Shown here in pieces: positions 24,389-32,693 of a stretch of 63,338 nt of DNA (within the stretch, counting starts at the first letter, position 1; the number at the start of each line of letters is the position of its first letter). The notes beneath the pieces were generated by a model, which saw only the letters and a list, made by a program, of their open reading frames with translations, made no database searches and had not been told where the DNA came from. Source of the stretch: REEB95 sp035934995 (GTDB lineage Bacteria > Pseudomonadota > Alphaproteobacteria > ATCC43930 > CGMCC-115725); contig DASYXI010000016.1 of the NCBI GenBank assembly GCA_035934995.1, positions 1 to 63,338 on the forward strand, written 5' to 3'. A program made the position numbers and the translations under genes.

Positions 24389-25087
24389 TCAGCCGCCGAG
24401 ATGGCGGCGGAAGAATTCGAGACTGCGCTTGCCGGCCTGATCGGCGGCGGCCTGGTCCCAATGCGCGCCGCCGGGCCGGGCGAAGGCATGGCCGCAATTG
24501 GGATAGTCGTACATCGTCACGTGCGAATTGCCCTTGAGGCCGGCGTGGATCTTCTCCTGCGCCGGCGGCGGCACGAATTCGTCCTTGCCGGCGATGTGCA
24601 GCAACAGCGAGCCCGTGATGTTCTTGGCCTCGCCGAGCGCGTCCTGGATGCCGACGCCGTAATAGCCGACGCTGCAATCGACGTCGGTGCGCGTCGCCAT
24701 GAGATAGGCGAGCTTGCCGCCGAGGCAGAAGCCGACCGCGCCCACCTTGCCTTTGCACGCCGGATGGTTGCGCAGCTCGGCAAGCGACGCCTTCAGGTCC
24801 TCGACGCCTTTGTCGGCGTCGAAGCGCTGGAAATAGCCGACCGCCTGCTTCCATTCGGCCTCGGTCTTGTCGGTAATTTGAATCCCCGGCTTGAAACGCC
24901 AGAACAGATCGGGACAGAACGCGGTGAAGCCCTGGCCGGCGAGGCCGTCGGTGATCTGACGCATCACGTCGTTGACGCCGAAAATTTCCTGGATGACGAC
25001 GACACCCGGACCCTTGCCGGACTTGGGCGTCGCGAGATAACCGGAAAAGCTGCCGCCATCCGCGGCGCGGACCGTGACTTCGGCCAT
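24389..25087 (-). CDS. Dienelactone hydrolase family protein
   Basis: 232-residue alpha/beta hydrolase of the carboxymethylenebutenolidase family. Nucleophile elbow GFCLGG with Cys121 (Cys instead of Ser, as in true dienelactone hydrolases), acid in IAGKDEFVPP and His in NCGHAFA; VVIQEIFGVND (30-40) contains the conserved Glu. The ATG at 25087 has GGGAGG close upstream, better than the earlier in-frame starts. No other chlorocatechol-pathway gene is nearby, so the natural substrate is open. Confidence 0.9.
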   Translation of the reverse strand: MAEVTVRAADGGSFSGYLATPKSGKGPGVVVIQEIFGVNDVMRQITDGLAGQGFTAFCPDLFWRFKPGIQITDKTEAEWKQAVGYFQRFDADKGVEDLKASLAELRNHPACKGKVGAVGFCLGGKLAYLMATRTDVDCSVGYYGVGIQDALGEAKNITGSLLLHIAGKDEFVPPPAQEKIHAGLKGNSHVTMYDYPNCGHAFARPGGAHWDQAAADQAGKRSLEFFRRHLGG

Positions 25088-25162
25088 GATGCCTCCCTTT
25101 GGGCGTTTATTGGCGGCAAGCCTAGCCGGGCGGCCGCGGCTTGTCATCGGCGCCGGCCGCGG

Positions 25163-25762
25163 TCAGGGCAGCCATGCACGCCATGGCGGCCAGCAATCGA
25201 CCAGATCGGCGAGCGCCCGATAACCGCCGCGTCCCGGATGGGCGCCGTCGTTGGCGGTGGCTTCGCGCACCCACGCCGACGCTTGCAGCGCGCCAAAGAC
25301 ATCGAGGAACGGTACGGAAAGTGCCTGGCAGACCGCTTGCAACGCCGGCATCAGTGATGCAACCCGCGCATTCACATCGGCGTCGGCAATCGGCGGCGGT
25401 CCGACCATCAACGTCGGCGCCATCGCCTTGCCGTCTGTCAGGATCTGCCGCGCGTTGGCGACCGACGCCGCCGGCTCGACACGCGGCCCGCCGCCTTCAA
25501 CGATGCAATCGTTGACGCCAAAGGAAAAGACCAGCGCACGCGGATGCTCGGCGGGTAACCGATGCACGGCTTCGTCATGCCACCGCGCCCGCACGTCGGC
25601 GCTGGTGTTGCGCCGGATGCCGCAATTGTAACCGGTGACGACGTGGCCGCGCGCGATCGCCGCGGCGCAAACGCGACCGGTCCAGCCGAGTGCGTCGGGA
25701 TCGCTGTAGCCGTTGACGAAACTGTCGCCGAAAAACGCGATGCGCAAATCCATGGCCGCCAT
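25163..25762 (-). CDS. GDSL/SGNH-family esterase
   Basis: 199 residues with all SGNH blocks: IAFFGDSFVNG (catalytic Ser14), the block II Gly, FSFGVNDC (Asn) and NDGAHPGRGGY (Asp/His). No signal peptide, so it is likely cytosolic and acts as an acyl-ester hydrolase of unknown specificity. A second ATG at codon 4 (25753) is equally possible. It follows the ogt gene by 15 bases. Confidence 0.88.
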   Translation of the reverse strand: MAAMDLRIAFFGDSFVNGYSDPDALGWTGRVCAAAIARGHVVTGYNCGIRRNTSADVRARWHDEAVHRLPAEHPRALVFSFGVNDCIVEGGGPRVEPAASVANARQILTDGKAMAPTLMVGPPPIADADVNARVASLMPALQAVCQALSVPFLDVFGALQASAWVREATANDGAHPGRGGYRALADLVDCWPPWRAWLP

Positions 25763-25777
25763 CCGCCGTTGCCGGCG

Positions 25778-26284
25778 TTATAGCAGCAACGCGCCTTCGA
25801 ATTGCAGCAGCCGGCGCTTGGTCTCGACGCCGCCGGGCGCGCTGTAGCCGGTGAGTGCGCCATCGGCGCTGACCACGCGGTGGCAGGGGATGATGATCGG
25901 AATCGGATTGCGGCCGCAGCCCTGGCCGAGCGCGCGCGGCATCTGGCCAAGCTCGCGCGCCAGCTCGCCATAGGTCGCGGTCTGGCCATAAGGAATTTTT
26001 GTCATCCGCGTCCATAGGCGTTTTTCGTCGTCGCTGCCTTCGGGCGCCAGCGGCAAGTCGAAATGGGTGCGCTTCCTGGCGAAATATTGCTCGAGCTGGC
26101 GTTTGGCTTCGACCAGCACAGCATCCGGCTTGCCGCTGGCACGGCCGCCCCATTCGAGCGCGACGATCTTGCCGTCGCGTTCGACCAGCGTCAGGAAGCC
26201 GAACGGGCTGTCGAGCGGCAGGCGCTTCAGCGCGTCGCCAGCGCCTGGCGCAACGCGTCCGGGGTCGTGATCGGCAGGGAGCAT
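25778..26284 (-). CDS. ogt: Methylated-DNA--protein-cysteine methyltransferase
   Basis: Suicide repair protein that takes the alkyl group from O6-alkylguanine onto its own Cys134 in IIPCHRVV. The DNA-recognition helix TATYGELARELG (102-113) and the Asn-hinge CGRNP are present. 168 residues from the ATG at 26284; that start overlaps the upstream thioredoxin-domain gene by 58 bases and adds about 20 unusual residues, so the true start may be closer to LKRLPLDSPFG, although no ATG, GTG or TTG is available there. Confidence 0.92.
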   Translation of the reverse strand: MLPADHDPGRVAPGAGDALKRLPLDSPFGFLTLVERDGKIVALEWGGRASGKPDAVLVEAKRQLEQYFARKRTHFDLPLAPEGSDDEKRLWTRMTKIPYGQTATYGELARELGQMPRALGQGCGRNPIPIIIPCHRVVSADGALTGYSAPGGVETKRRLLQFEGALLL

Positions 26285-28239
26285 GTCGGTCCCTCGCAGA
26301 TATAGGCGGCGGCACGGCCGGCGACCGGCCCTTTGCCTTGCGCCGGATGGCCGTCCGGCAGTTTACCGCCAGGCGGCACCACCGTCAGCGTCCGGTTGGG
26401 CAGGCTCGCCGCGAACACCGTTGCGATGAGCGCGTCGGTTTCCGGCGCGCCGCGCGTGCCGGCAACGACGATCTGCAAGCCATGGTCGAGCGCGTCGCGC
26501 GCCGACAGCAGCGCCGCATGCGCGATCGGATTGCGCCCGACTTCGCCGGCGAACGCGGCGAACAGCGAATCGGCGCGCTCGCGATAACCTGCCTCGCCGG
26601 TGAGATAGAAGAATCGCGCCAGATTTTGGGCCATGACGCCGTTGGCCGCCGGCACTGGCCCGTCGTAAGCCGGCTTGGTCCGCACGATCAGGCTTTCGCC
26701 ATCGTCGGCGGTGTAGCAATAGCCGCCGCTCTTGTCCCAGAAATGCGCGTCGGCGACCGCCAGCCAGCGCCGCGCGCGATCGAGATAGGTGTCGCCGCCG
26801 GCGATTTCGTGCAGCGTCAGCGCCGCGCGAATCATCTGGGCGTAATCGTCGAGCATGCCGGCATGCGCCGCGCGGCCGGCGCGGAACGAGTGCTTGAGCC
26901 GGTCGCCATCGCCGAGCGCGGTGACGACGAAATTGAAGGCGCGGATGGCCAGCGCGCGCCATTCCGGCCGGCCGAACGCCGCCGAGGCCTCGGCCAGCGC
27001 CGCGATCAGCAAGCCGTTCCAGTCGGCCAGCGCCTTGTCGTCGAGACCGGGCCGCACGCGCCCCGCTCGCGTAGCGAGCAAAATCCCAAGGTCTTGCGCG
27101 AACTTGGCCTCCTCGTCGCCGCGCCAATCGAGATGATGGAGGCGATTGACGATGACATGGCCTTCCCAGTTGCCCGCTGGCGTGACGTCGTAGATGTCGT
27201 TGAAGCGCGCCGCGCGATTGCCGAGCAGCGTGCCGATTTCGTCCGCCGACCAAACGTAGAACTTGCCCTCTTCGTGTTCGCTGTCGGCGTCGAGGCTCGA
27301 AGCGAAGCCGCCTTCGGCCAAGCGCATCTCGCGTTCGAGCCAGGCGACGGTTTCGGCGACACGCGCGGCGTAAAGCGGCTTGCGCGTTTCGCGCCAGACG
27401 TCGGTGAGCAGCCCGATCAGCAGCGCATTGTCGTAGAGCATCTTTTCGAAGTGCGGCACCAGCCAGCGCGCGTCGGTCGAATAGCGCGCGAAGCCGCCGC
27501 CGACATGGTCATAGATGCCGCCTTGGCCGATGTGATCGAGAGTCAACAGCACGGCATCGCGCAACGCCGGGTTCTTGCCGCGCTTCCAGCCGCGCCACAT
27601 GAGATCGAGCAGCGGCGCCTGGGGGAATTTGGGCGCCGTGCCGATGCCGCCGTTGACGCCGTCGACCACGCGGACCAACGCTTCGGCCGCCTTGAGTGGC
27701 AGCTCGGCCGGAATGCCGGCGCCGGTCGCCGGCGTCGCGAGCTTGCCGAGCTCGACCTTGAGCACGCCGGCGTGTTGCAGCAGCTTGTCGCGTTCATGTC
27801 CGTAGGCGTCGGACACGGCGCGCAGCACGTCGGGAAAGCCGGGCCGGCCCCAACGCGCCGTCGGCGGATAATAGGTGCCGCCGAAGAACGGCTCGCCGGC
27901 CGGCGTCAGGAACATGGTCAGCGGCCAGCCGCCCTGCTCGCCCATCAGCATGAGCGCGTGCTGATAGATGGCGTCGAGGTCGGGCCGCTCCTCGCGGTCG
28001 ACCTTGACGCTGACGAAGCGCTCGTTCATCAGCGCCGCGATCTCGGGGTTCTCGAAGCTCTCGTGCGCCATGACGTGGCACCAGTGGCAGGCGGCATAGC
28101 CGACCGAGAGCAGGATCGGCTTGTCCTCCTGGCGCGCGCGCGCGAGGGCCGCTTGCCCCCATGGCTGCCAGTGCACCGGGTTGTCGCGATGCTGCAGCAG
28201 ATAGGGGCTGGTTTCGCGCGCCAGCGCATTCGTCGTCAT
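26227..28239 (-). CDS. Thioredoxin-domain protein of the YyaL/SSP411 family
   Basis: 670 residues. N-terminal thioredoxin-like domain with GYAACHWCHVMAHE (Cys51 and Cys54) and the trademark start ETSPYLLQHRDNPVHW; then a six-hairpin alpha/alpha barrel like N-acylglucosamine 2-epimerases (about 190-620). The family is widespread but its biochemical role is unknown. The ATG at 28239 gives the normal MTTNALARETSPYL. The N-acylglucosamine epimerase-like part seems complete. In the middle of a six-gene minus-strand run. Confidence 0.92.
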   Translation of the reverse strand: MTTNALARETSPYLLQHRDNPVHWQPWGQAALARARQEDKPILLSVGYAACHWCHVMAHESFENPEIAALMNERFVSVKVDREERPDLDAIYQHALMLMGEQGGWPLTMFLTPAGEPFFGGTYYPPTARWGRPGFPDVLRAVSDAYGHERDKLLQHAGVLKVELGKLATPATGAGIPAELPLKAAEALVRVVDGVNGGIGTAPKFPQAPLLDLMWRGWKRGKNPALRDAVLLTLDHIGQGGIYDHVGGGFARYSTDARWLVPHFEKMLYDNALLIGLLTDVWRETRKPLYAARVAETVAWLEREMRLAEGGFASSLDADSEHEEGKFYVWSADEIGTLLGNRAARFNDIYDVTPAGNWEGHVIVNRLHHLDWRGDEEAKFAQDLGILLATRAGRVRPGLDDKALADWNGLLIAALAEASAAFGRPEWRALAIRAFNFVVTALGDGDRLKHSFRAGRAAHAGMLDDYAQMIRAALTLHEIAGGDTYLDRARRWLAVADAHFWDKSGGYCYTADDGESLIVRTKPAYDGPVPAANGVMAQNLARFFYLTGEAGYRERADSLFAAFAGEVGRNPIAHAALLSARDALDHGLQIVVAGTRGAPETDALIATVFAASLPNRTLTVVPPGGKLPDGHPAQGKGPVAGRAAAYICEGPTCSLPITTPDALRQALATR

Positions 28240-28279
28240 GCGTCTATCAACCTCGTCCTGGCCGGTTGGGTTTCCGGCG

Positions 28280-28933
28280 TCATTGGGGCGCTTGCGCGCG
28301 CGCCGGCTTAGTCTTGCGCAAATAATGGCGGTGCGCTTTGGCGCGATTGCCGCAGGCACGCATCGCGCACCAGCGCCGCGTGCCGGCCTTGCTGTCGTCG
28401 AGAAAGAGCCAGCGGCATTTCTCGTTGGCGCACAGCCGCACCCGCGCCAATCGTTCGCCGGTCAGCAGATCGCCGGCCGACCAGATCACCGGCGCGAGCA
28501 GGCTGGCGACCGCCGGCGCGGCGGGTGGCAACCGCCAGCGATTGCCGGCGGCGGCGATCGTCACCGCAATGCGGCCGGGCGTGCGCGCGAGCAGGCGGTT
28601 CAAGGTCTCGATATCCGGCGCCGCCGGCGGAGCATTTTCGGCGGTCGCGCTGAACAACCGGTAGATCGTTTCGCGCGTCGCAATCGCCTCGTCGAAGAGG
28701 TGCGCCGCAACGCGCGCGTTGTGCTGCGCCCAGAGCCGGAGCTGGTCCGCGCTGGCCGGGTCGAGCGACTTGGTGGTTCGGCACCAAGCCAACAGGTCGG
28801 CGAAGGAATGGAGTTTCTCGACCGGCTGATCGCTCGGCCGCCACGACCGGCTATTGGCGAAGACAAGGCACAGGTCCTCGGGCGGCGCCGCGACCAGGCG
28901 CATTCGATCCTGTAGGCGGTCGGCTTCGCTCAT
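28280..28933 (-). CDS. CGNR zinc-finger regulator (ABATE domain)
   Basis: 217 residues: an N-terminal ABATE/DUF1470 putative ligand-binding domain and a C-terminal CGNR zinc ribbon (about 165-205: LCANEKCRWLF then RRWCAMRACGNRAKAH). CGNR proteins are thought to be stress or ligand-responsive DNA-binding regulators. I use the ATG at 28933; another at 28954 is possible. It diverges from the EamA transporter across about 115 bp with a near-consensus promoter, so it is a likely local regulator of that exporter and of itself. Confidence 0.85.
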   Translation of the reverse strand: MSEADRLQDRMRLVAAPPEDLCLVFANSRSWRPSDQPVEKLHSFADLLAWCRTTKSLDPASADQLRLWAQHNARVAAHLFDEAIATRETIYRLFSATAENAPPAAPDIETLNRLLARTPGRIAVTIAAAGNRWRLPPAAPAVASLLAPVIWSAGDLLTGERLARVRLCANEKCRWLFLDDSKAGTRRWCAMRACGNRAKAHRHYLRKTKPARAQAPQ

Positions 28934-28946
28934 GCCCCTACATATA

Positions 28947-29006
28947 CTAACCACCTATAGGGTTGACAAGTCCGGCCCGGGTACTTATAACCTGTTGAAT
29001 GGTTAG
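28947..29006 (+). promoter_or_regulatory. Strong sigma-70 promoter with flanking inverted repeat (EamA gene)
   Basis: TTGACA (28963-28968) and TATAAC (28986-28991) are separated by exactly 17 bases, close to the ideal vegetative promoter, unusual in this G+C-rich window. It is bracketed by the perfect 7-bp inverted repeat CTAACCA (28947-28953) and TGGTTAG (29000-29006). Such bracketing is consistent with operator half-sites for the divergently encoded CGNR regulator; that link is inference. Confidence 0.7.
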
Positions 29007-29049
29007 ACGGCCGGCGCCTTGGTGCCGGCTTGGTGCGCAGGAGAAGAAA

Positions 29050-30012
29050 ATGGCCAATTCGATGCACAGCGTGATCGCCCTACCGGCCGGTATGCGCGCG
29101 GCGGCACGGAGCGCGGCCGACCGCCGGAACCTGGTTCTCGGCGTCGTTTCCGGCTTGTTGGTCGTGTTGTGTTGGGCGGGGTGGGTGGTGGCGACGCGTT
29201 TTGCCGTGACGACACAGCTGCGGCCGGTCGACGTCGCCTTCCTGCGCTATTTGGTGCCGGCCATCGCTTTGCTGCCGGTGTTGATGCGGCAAGGCTTCGG
29301 GCCGCGGCAGATCGGCGTGGCGCGCACGGCGATCCTCGCCGCCAGCGCCGGCCTACCGTTTCTGCTGGTGGCGTCGACGGGCATGAAATTCGCGCCGGCG
29401 TCGGGCGTCGGCACGGTCATGGTGGGAACGATGCCGGTCTTCGTCGCGATGTTTTCGGCGTTGGTCGACCGCGAACGGTTCGACCGCATCCGTGTGCTCG
29501 GTTTCCTGCTCGTTGTTCTCGGCATCGCCGGCATCGCGGCGCACGGGCTGTTCGATTTCCAGTCGGGCGCGTGGCGCGGCCATCTGCTGTTTCTCGCCGG
29601 CGCGGCGATGTACGCGGTCTTCACCGTGACGTTCCGGCGTTCGGGCATCGGACCGTGGCACGCGGCGGCGATCGTCAATGTCTATTCGCTGCTACTGATC
29701 ACGCCGGTCTATTTCCTGTTCTGCGGACCGCGGGTGCTGTCAGCCGCGCCGGGCGAAGTCGTGACCCAGGCGCTGATGCAAGGCGTCGTCGCCGGCATCC
29801 TGGCGCTCTATTTCTATGGCGATGCGATACGCCGGCTCGGCGCATCGCGCGCCGCGGTGTTCGGCGCGTTGACGCCGGTGGTCGTGGCGTTGGTTGGCGT
29901 GCCGTTGCTCGGCGAAATTCCGAACACCGTCGCGTGGGCCGCGATCGTCGCCGTCAGCGCCGGCGTCGTGTTGGCAAGCCACGGCGGCCTGGCACCCGCG
30001 CGGCGGCGCTGA
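29050..30012 (+). CDS. EamA/DMT-family transporter
   Basis: 320-residue inner-membrane protein with ten predicted helices in two EamA repeats (about 30-165 and 180-310). PVDVAFLRYLVPA and ATRFAV are typical of the first repeat, ALTPVVVALVGVPLLGE of the second. The ATG at 29050 has AGGAG 6 bases upstream. DMT proteins export metabolites or drugs; the substrate cannot be read from sequence. Transcribed from the near-consensus promoter upstream and presumably controlled by the neighbouring CGNR protein. Confidence 0.9.
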   Translation: MANSMHSVIALPAGMRAAARSAADRRNLVLGVVSGLLVVLCWAGWVVATRFAVTTQLRPVDVAFLRYLVPAIALLPVLMRQGFGPRQIGVARTAILAASAGLPFLLVASTGMKFAPASGVGTVMVGTMPVFVAMFSALVDRERFDRIRVLGFLLVVLGIAGIAAHGLFDFQSGAWRGHLLFLAGAAMYAVFTVTFRRSGIGPWHAAAIVNVYSLLLITPVYFLFCGPRVLSAAPGEVVTQALMQGVVAGILALYFYGDAIRRLGASRAAVFGALTPVVVALVGVPLLGEIPNTVAWAAIVAVSAGVVLASHGGLAPARRR

Positions 30013-30027
30013 CCGGCGCTTGGCGCC

Positions 30028-30936
30028 CTAGGCTTCTTCGAAATTGGCGCCGAAATCGCCCGGCTCCGGCCCCCAAAGATAGAGCGAATCTTCGGCCGGA
30101 TGATCCTCGGCCCGCCACGAGCCGTCGGCCGGAATCTGGTCGATGTCGCAGAAATATTCGGCGAGGCTGTTCCACGGATCGCGCAGATAGTGGAAGAAGT
30201 TGGAGCCGAGTACGTGCCGGCCGAAGCCCCAGCCGTTCCCGTAGCCGGCGCCCATGACCTGCTGCGCGCCGAGGCCGATCTCGTCGGGCGAGGCGACTTC
30301 GAAGCTGGCATGGTGGAAGCCCGGCCGATCGTCGGTGAAGAGCGCGATGACGTGATGATCGCCGCCGCCCGGCAGATGCAAGAAGGCGATGATGCCCGGC
30401 ACGCGATCGGTCAGCTTCATGCCGAGTGTTTCGATGTAGAATGCCGTCATCTTTTCGAGATTGGGCGTGTGCAGCAGCACGTGGCCGAGACGATGTGGTC
30501 GCGCGACGTGACGCTTGGGCGCGCCGCGCTTGCCCGTCCGTTGGTAATGGCCGGGCGCGTTGATGGCGAAGGTGGGCGCGGAACGCCACGGCTTTGGACT
30601 TTCCGGCCGCACGTTGATCGGATGGCCGTCGGGATCTTGGAGCCACAGGCCGCCGCCGAAGGCGTTATGCGGTGCGTCGATTTCCTTGACGCCGCGCTGC
30701 TGCATGCGCGCGCGAATGGCGGCGATGCCTTTGTCGTCGCTGCCGAAGCGCACATGGTTGAGGCGCTTCTTTCGACCTTCGACCAGGAACACTTGGTCCT
30801 GGTCGCGACCGTCGCAACGGAAGGCGAGAACGCCGTCGCGCTCGCCGGGCGTCAGGCCGAAGGTCGTATAGAATTTCTGTCCGGCCTTGAGCTCGGGCAC
30901 GGTGAGGGCGTAGCTCAACAGCGACTGCACCGACAT
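30028..30936 (-). CDS. VOC-superfamily extradiol-type dioxygenase/glyoxalase-like protein
   Basis: 302 residues with two VOC modules; the second has the metal ligands of type I extradiol dioxygenases: His in LGHVLLHTPNLEKM, His in GFHHASFEVASPDE and Glu near LAEYFCDID. It resembles 2,3-dihydroxybiphenyl 1,2-dioxygenases and could cleave a catechol. Two ATGs lie close together; AGGAGG (30943-30948) has the right 6-base spacing to the second (30936). It is convergent with the EamA gene and diverges from mnmE. No other aromatic-pathway genes adjoin. Confidence 0.82.
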   Translation of the reverse strand: MSVQSLLSYALTVPELKAGQKFYTTFGLTPGERDGVLAFRCDGRDQDQVFLVEGRKKRLNHVRFGSDDKGIAAIRARMQQRGVKEIDAPHNAFGGGLWLQDPDGHPINVRPESPKPWRSAPTFAINAPGHYQRTGKRGAPKRHVARPHRLGHVLLHTPNLEKMTAFYIETLGMKLTDRVPGIIAFLHLPGGGDHHVIALFTDDRPGFHHASFEVASPDEIGLGAQQVMGAGYGNGWGFGRHVLGSNFFHYLRDPWNSLAEYFCDIDQIPADGSWRAEDHPAEDSLYLWGPEPGDFGANFEEA

Positions 30937-31048
30937 GCGCATCCTCCTGCGGTCAGGCTGCGGTGCGGCTCTTGTGCGGCGGCTGCGCGGCTGACGAGCA
31001 ACTTATATATCCCCGCGATCCAGCTTTTGCATCACACTCGCCCGGCTT

Positions 31049-32386
31049 ATGGACGGCGACACGATTTACGCCTTTGCCACCGCGCCCGGCCGGGCCGGTG
31101 TCGCGCTGCTGCGGCTTTCCGGGCCGCAAGCCAGCGCCGCGTTGCGCGCGCTGGCTGGGCGGCTGCCCACGGCGCGACACGCGTTGGTCACGCGCTTTCG
31201 CGATCCGCGCAGCGGCGAGCTGATCGATCGCGGCCTGGCGCTGTTCTTTCCGGCGCCGCGCAGCCTGACGGGCGAAGACGTCGCCGAAATTCACGTGCAC
31301 GGCGGTCGCGCCGTGGCGTCGGCGCTGCTCGAGGCGCTGGCCGCGCAACCCGGCTTGCGACTGGCCGAGCCCGGCGAGTTTTCGCGACGCGCTTTCCTCA
31401 ACGGCAAGCTCGACCTGACCGAAGCCGAAGGCATTGCCGATCTGGTCGCGGCGGAGACGGCGGCGCAGCGGCGCCAGGCGCTGCGTCAAATGGCGGGCGA
31501 GGCCGGCCGTCTCTACGAAAGTTGGCGGACGCGCCTGTTGCGCGCGCAGGCGCGCGTCGAAGCCGAAATCGATTTTCCCGACGAAGGTTTGCCGGCCGAC
31601 CTCGCCGCCGCTGTCGCCGCACAACTGGCTGAAATCAAAGGCGAAATCACGCGTTTTTTGGCCGATGGCCACCGCGGCGAACGGCTGCGCGACGGGCTCA
31701 TCGTTGCCGTGCTCGGTCCACCCAACGCCGGCAAGTCGAGTCTGGTGAACGCGCTGGCGCGGCGCGAGGTGGCGATCACCGCCGCGACCGCCGGCACGAC
31801 GCGCGACGTCATCGAAGTCGCGCTCGACCTCGCGGGATTTCCGGTGACGCTGGCCGACACCGCCGGCCTGCGCGAGGCGCGTGACGCGATCGAAGAAGAG
31901 GGCGTGCGCCGGGCGCGGGCGCGCGCGGCGTCGGCGGATTTGAAACTCGTCGTCGTCGACGCGACCAAGCCCAAGGAAAAAACTTCGCTCGCGGCGCTGA
32001 TTGATAACGACACCGTCGTCGTCGCCAACAAGATGGATCTCACGCCGGCCGACGATGCGGCGTGGACCGACGCGCTCGGCATCGGGCCGGCGGTCAAAAT
32101 TTCGGTGACGACCGGCGCCGGCATGACGGCGCTCGAGGCGCGGTTGGGTGCCGAGATCGCGCGTCGCTTCGGCGGTGAGGCGGCGCCGTTGATTACGCGG
32201 TCCCGCCATCGTCAGGCGCTCGAGGCGGCGAACGCGGCGCTCGACCGTTATCCGCAGGCCGGTGCGCCGGAGCTCGCCGCCGAAGAATTGCGCCAGGCCG
32301 TCCGGGCGCTTGGCCGCATCACCGGCCGGGTCGGCGTCGAGGATTTGCTCGATGTCGTGTTCCGCGAGTTCTGTATTGGCAAGTGA
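31049..32386 (+). CDS. mnmE: tRNA modification GTPase MnmE (TrmE)
   Basis: With MnmG makes the 5-aminomethyl/carboxymethylaminomethyl group on wobble U34. 445 residues: formyl-THF-binding N-terminal domain from DTIYAFATAPGRAGVALLR, helical domain, inserted G domain with G1 GPPNAGKSSL, G3 DTAGLREA and G4 NKMD, and the C-terminal catalytic Cys in FCIGK. Gene order mnmE-mnmG-rsmG-parA-parB is conserved. In most relatives it directly follows rho; here 10 kb lies between. Confidence 0.96.
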   Translation: MDGDTIYAFATAPGRAGVALLRLSGPQASAALRALAGRLPTARHALVTRFRDPRSGELIDRGLALFFPAPRSLTGEDVAEIHVHGGRAVASALLEALAAQPGLRLAEPGEFSRRAFLNGKLDLTEAEGIADLVAAETAAQRRQALRQMAGEAGRLYESWRTRLLRAQARVEAEIDFPDEGLPADLAAAVAAQLAEIKGEITRFLADGHRGERLRDGLIVAVLGPPNAGKSSLVNALARREVAITAATAGTTRDVIEVALDLAGFPVTLADTAGLREARDAIEEEGVRRARARAASADLKLVVVDATKPKEKTSLAALIDNDTVVVANKMDLTPADDAAWTDALGIGPAVKISVTTGAGMTALEARLGAEIARRFGGEAAPLITRSRHRQALEAANAALDRYPQAGAPELAAEELRQAVRALGRITGRVGVEDLLDVVFREFCIGK

Positions 32387-32693
32387 AAGTGAGCCAAAAA
32401 CACGAACATTTCGTGATTTTCTAGCGTTAACACCACATCATATAGTATTGGTTCGCGAGACGTTCCGGGGTCGAATCGATCTCGCCTTACCAGATTTCGG
32501 CAGTCACCCGCCTTTGCGGGTTAATAGTTCCCCGAGTCTGTGTGACGTCTCGATGAATTTTCAAGCTATTGGGATTCGCAAAAATAGTATTTCGTATTAC
32601 TAGAGCCGACTCGCCTCGCCCGAGTCGGTGTTTCACGTGAAACCTTGCCGCGCCCGGCTTTACTCGCTGCGGCGCCATCCGTAGATTGCCGCC
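32387..32693. other. A+T-rich intergenic region between mnmE and mnmG
   Basis: 307 bp without a credible gene and much lower in G+C than its flanks. Seen: hairpin CACGAA-cat-TTCGTG (about 32401-32415), a short hairpin ACCCGC-CTTT-GCGGGT (about 32507-32522) that may end mnmE transcription, an 8-bp direct repeat ATAGTATT near 32436 and 32583, hairpin CCGACTCG/CGAGTCGG (32606-32628), and a parS site at its right end. It must also hold the mnmG promoter, which I could not identify. Confidence 0.7.
32629..32644. other. parS site 1
   Basis: TGTTTCACGTGAAACC matches the bacterial parS consensus TGTTNCACGTGAAACA at 15 of 16 positions (last base differs). It lies just upstream of mnmG. ParB, encoded 3.4 kb away, binds such 16-bp palindromes and spreads to form the segregation complex. 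Confidence 0.93.

Noticed and set aside
25999..28311. A 770-codon open frame on the plus strand opposite the YyaL and ogt genes
   Set aside because: It is antisense to two clearly conserved proteins (CHWCHVM, PCHR motifs) and its Arg/Ala/Asp-rich product has no domain; long antisense frames are expected at this G+C content.
32601..32645. Intrinsic terminator of mnmE at the CCGACTCG hairpin
   Set aside because: The stem is followed by TGTTT, which belongs to the parS site; the T-run is too short to call a terminator.
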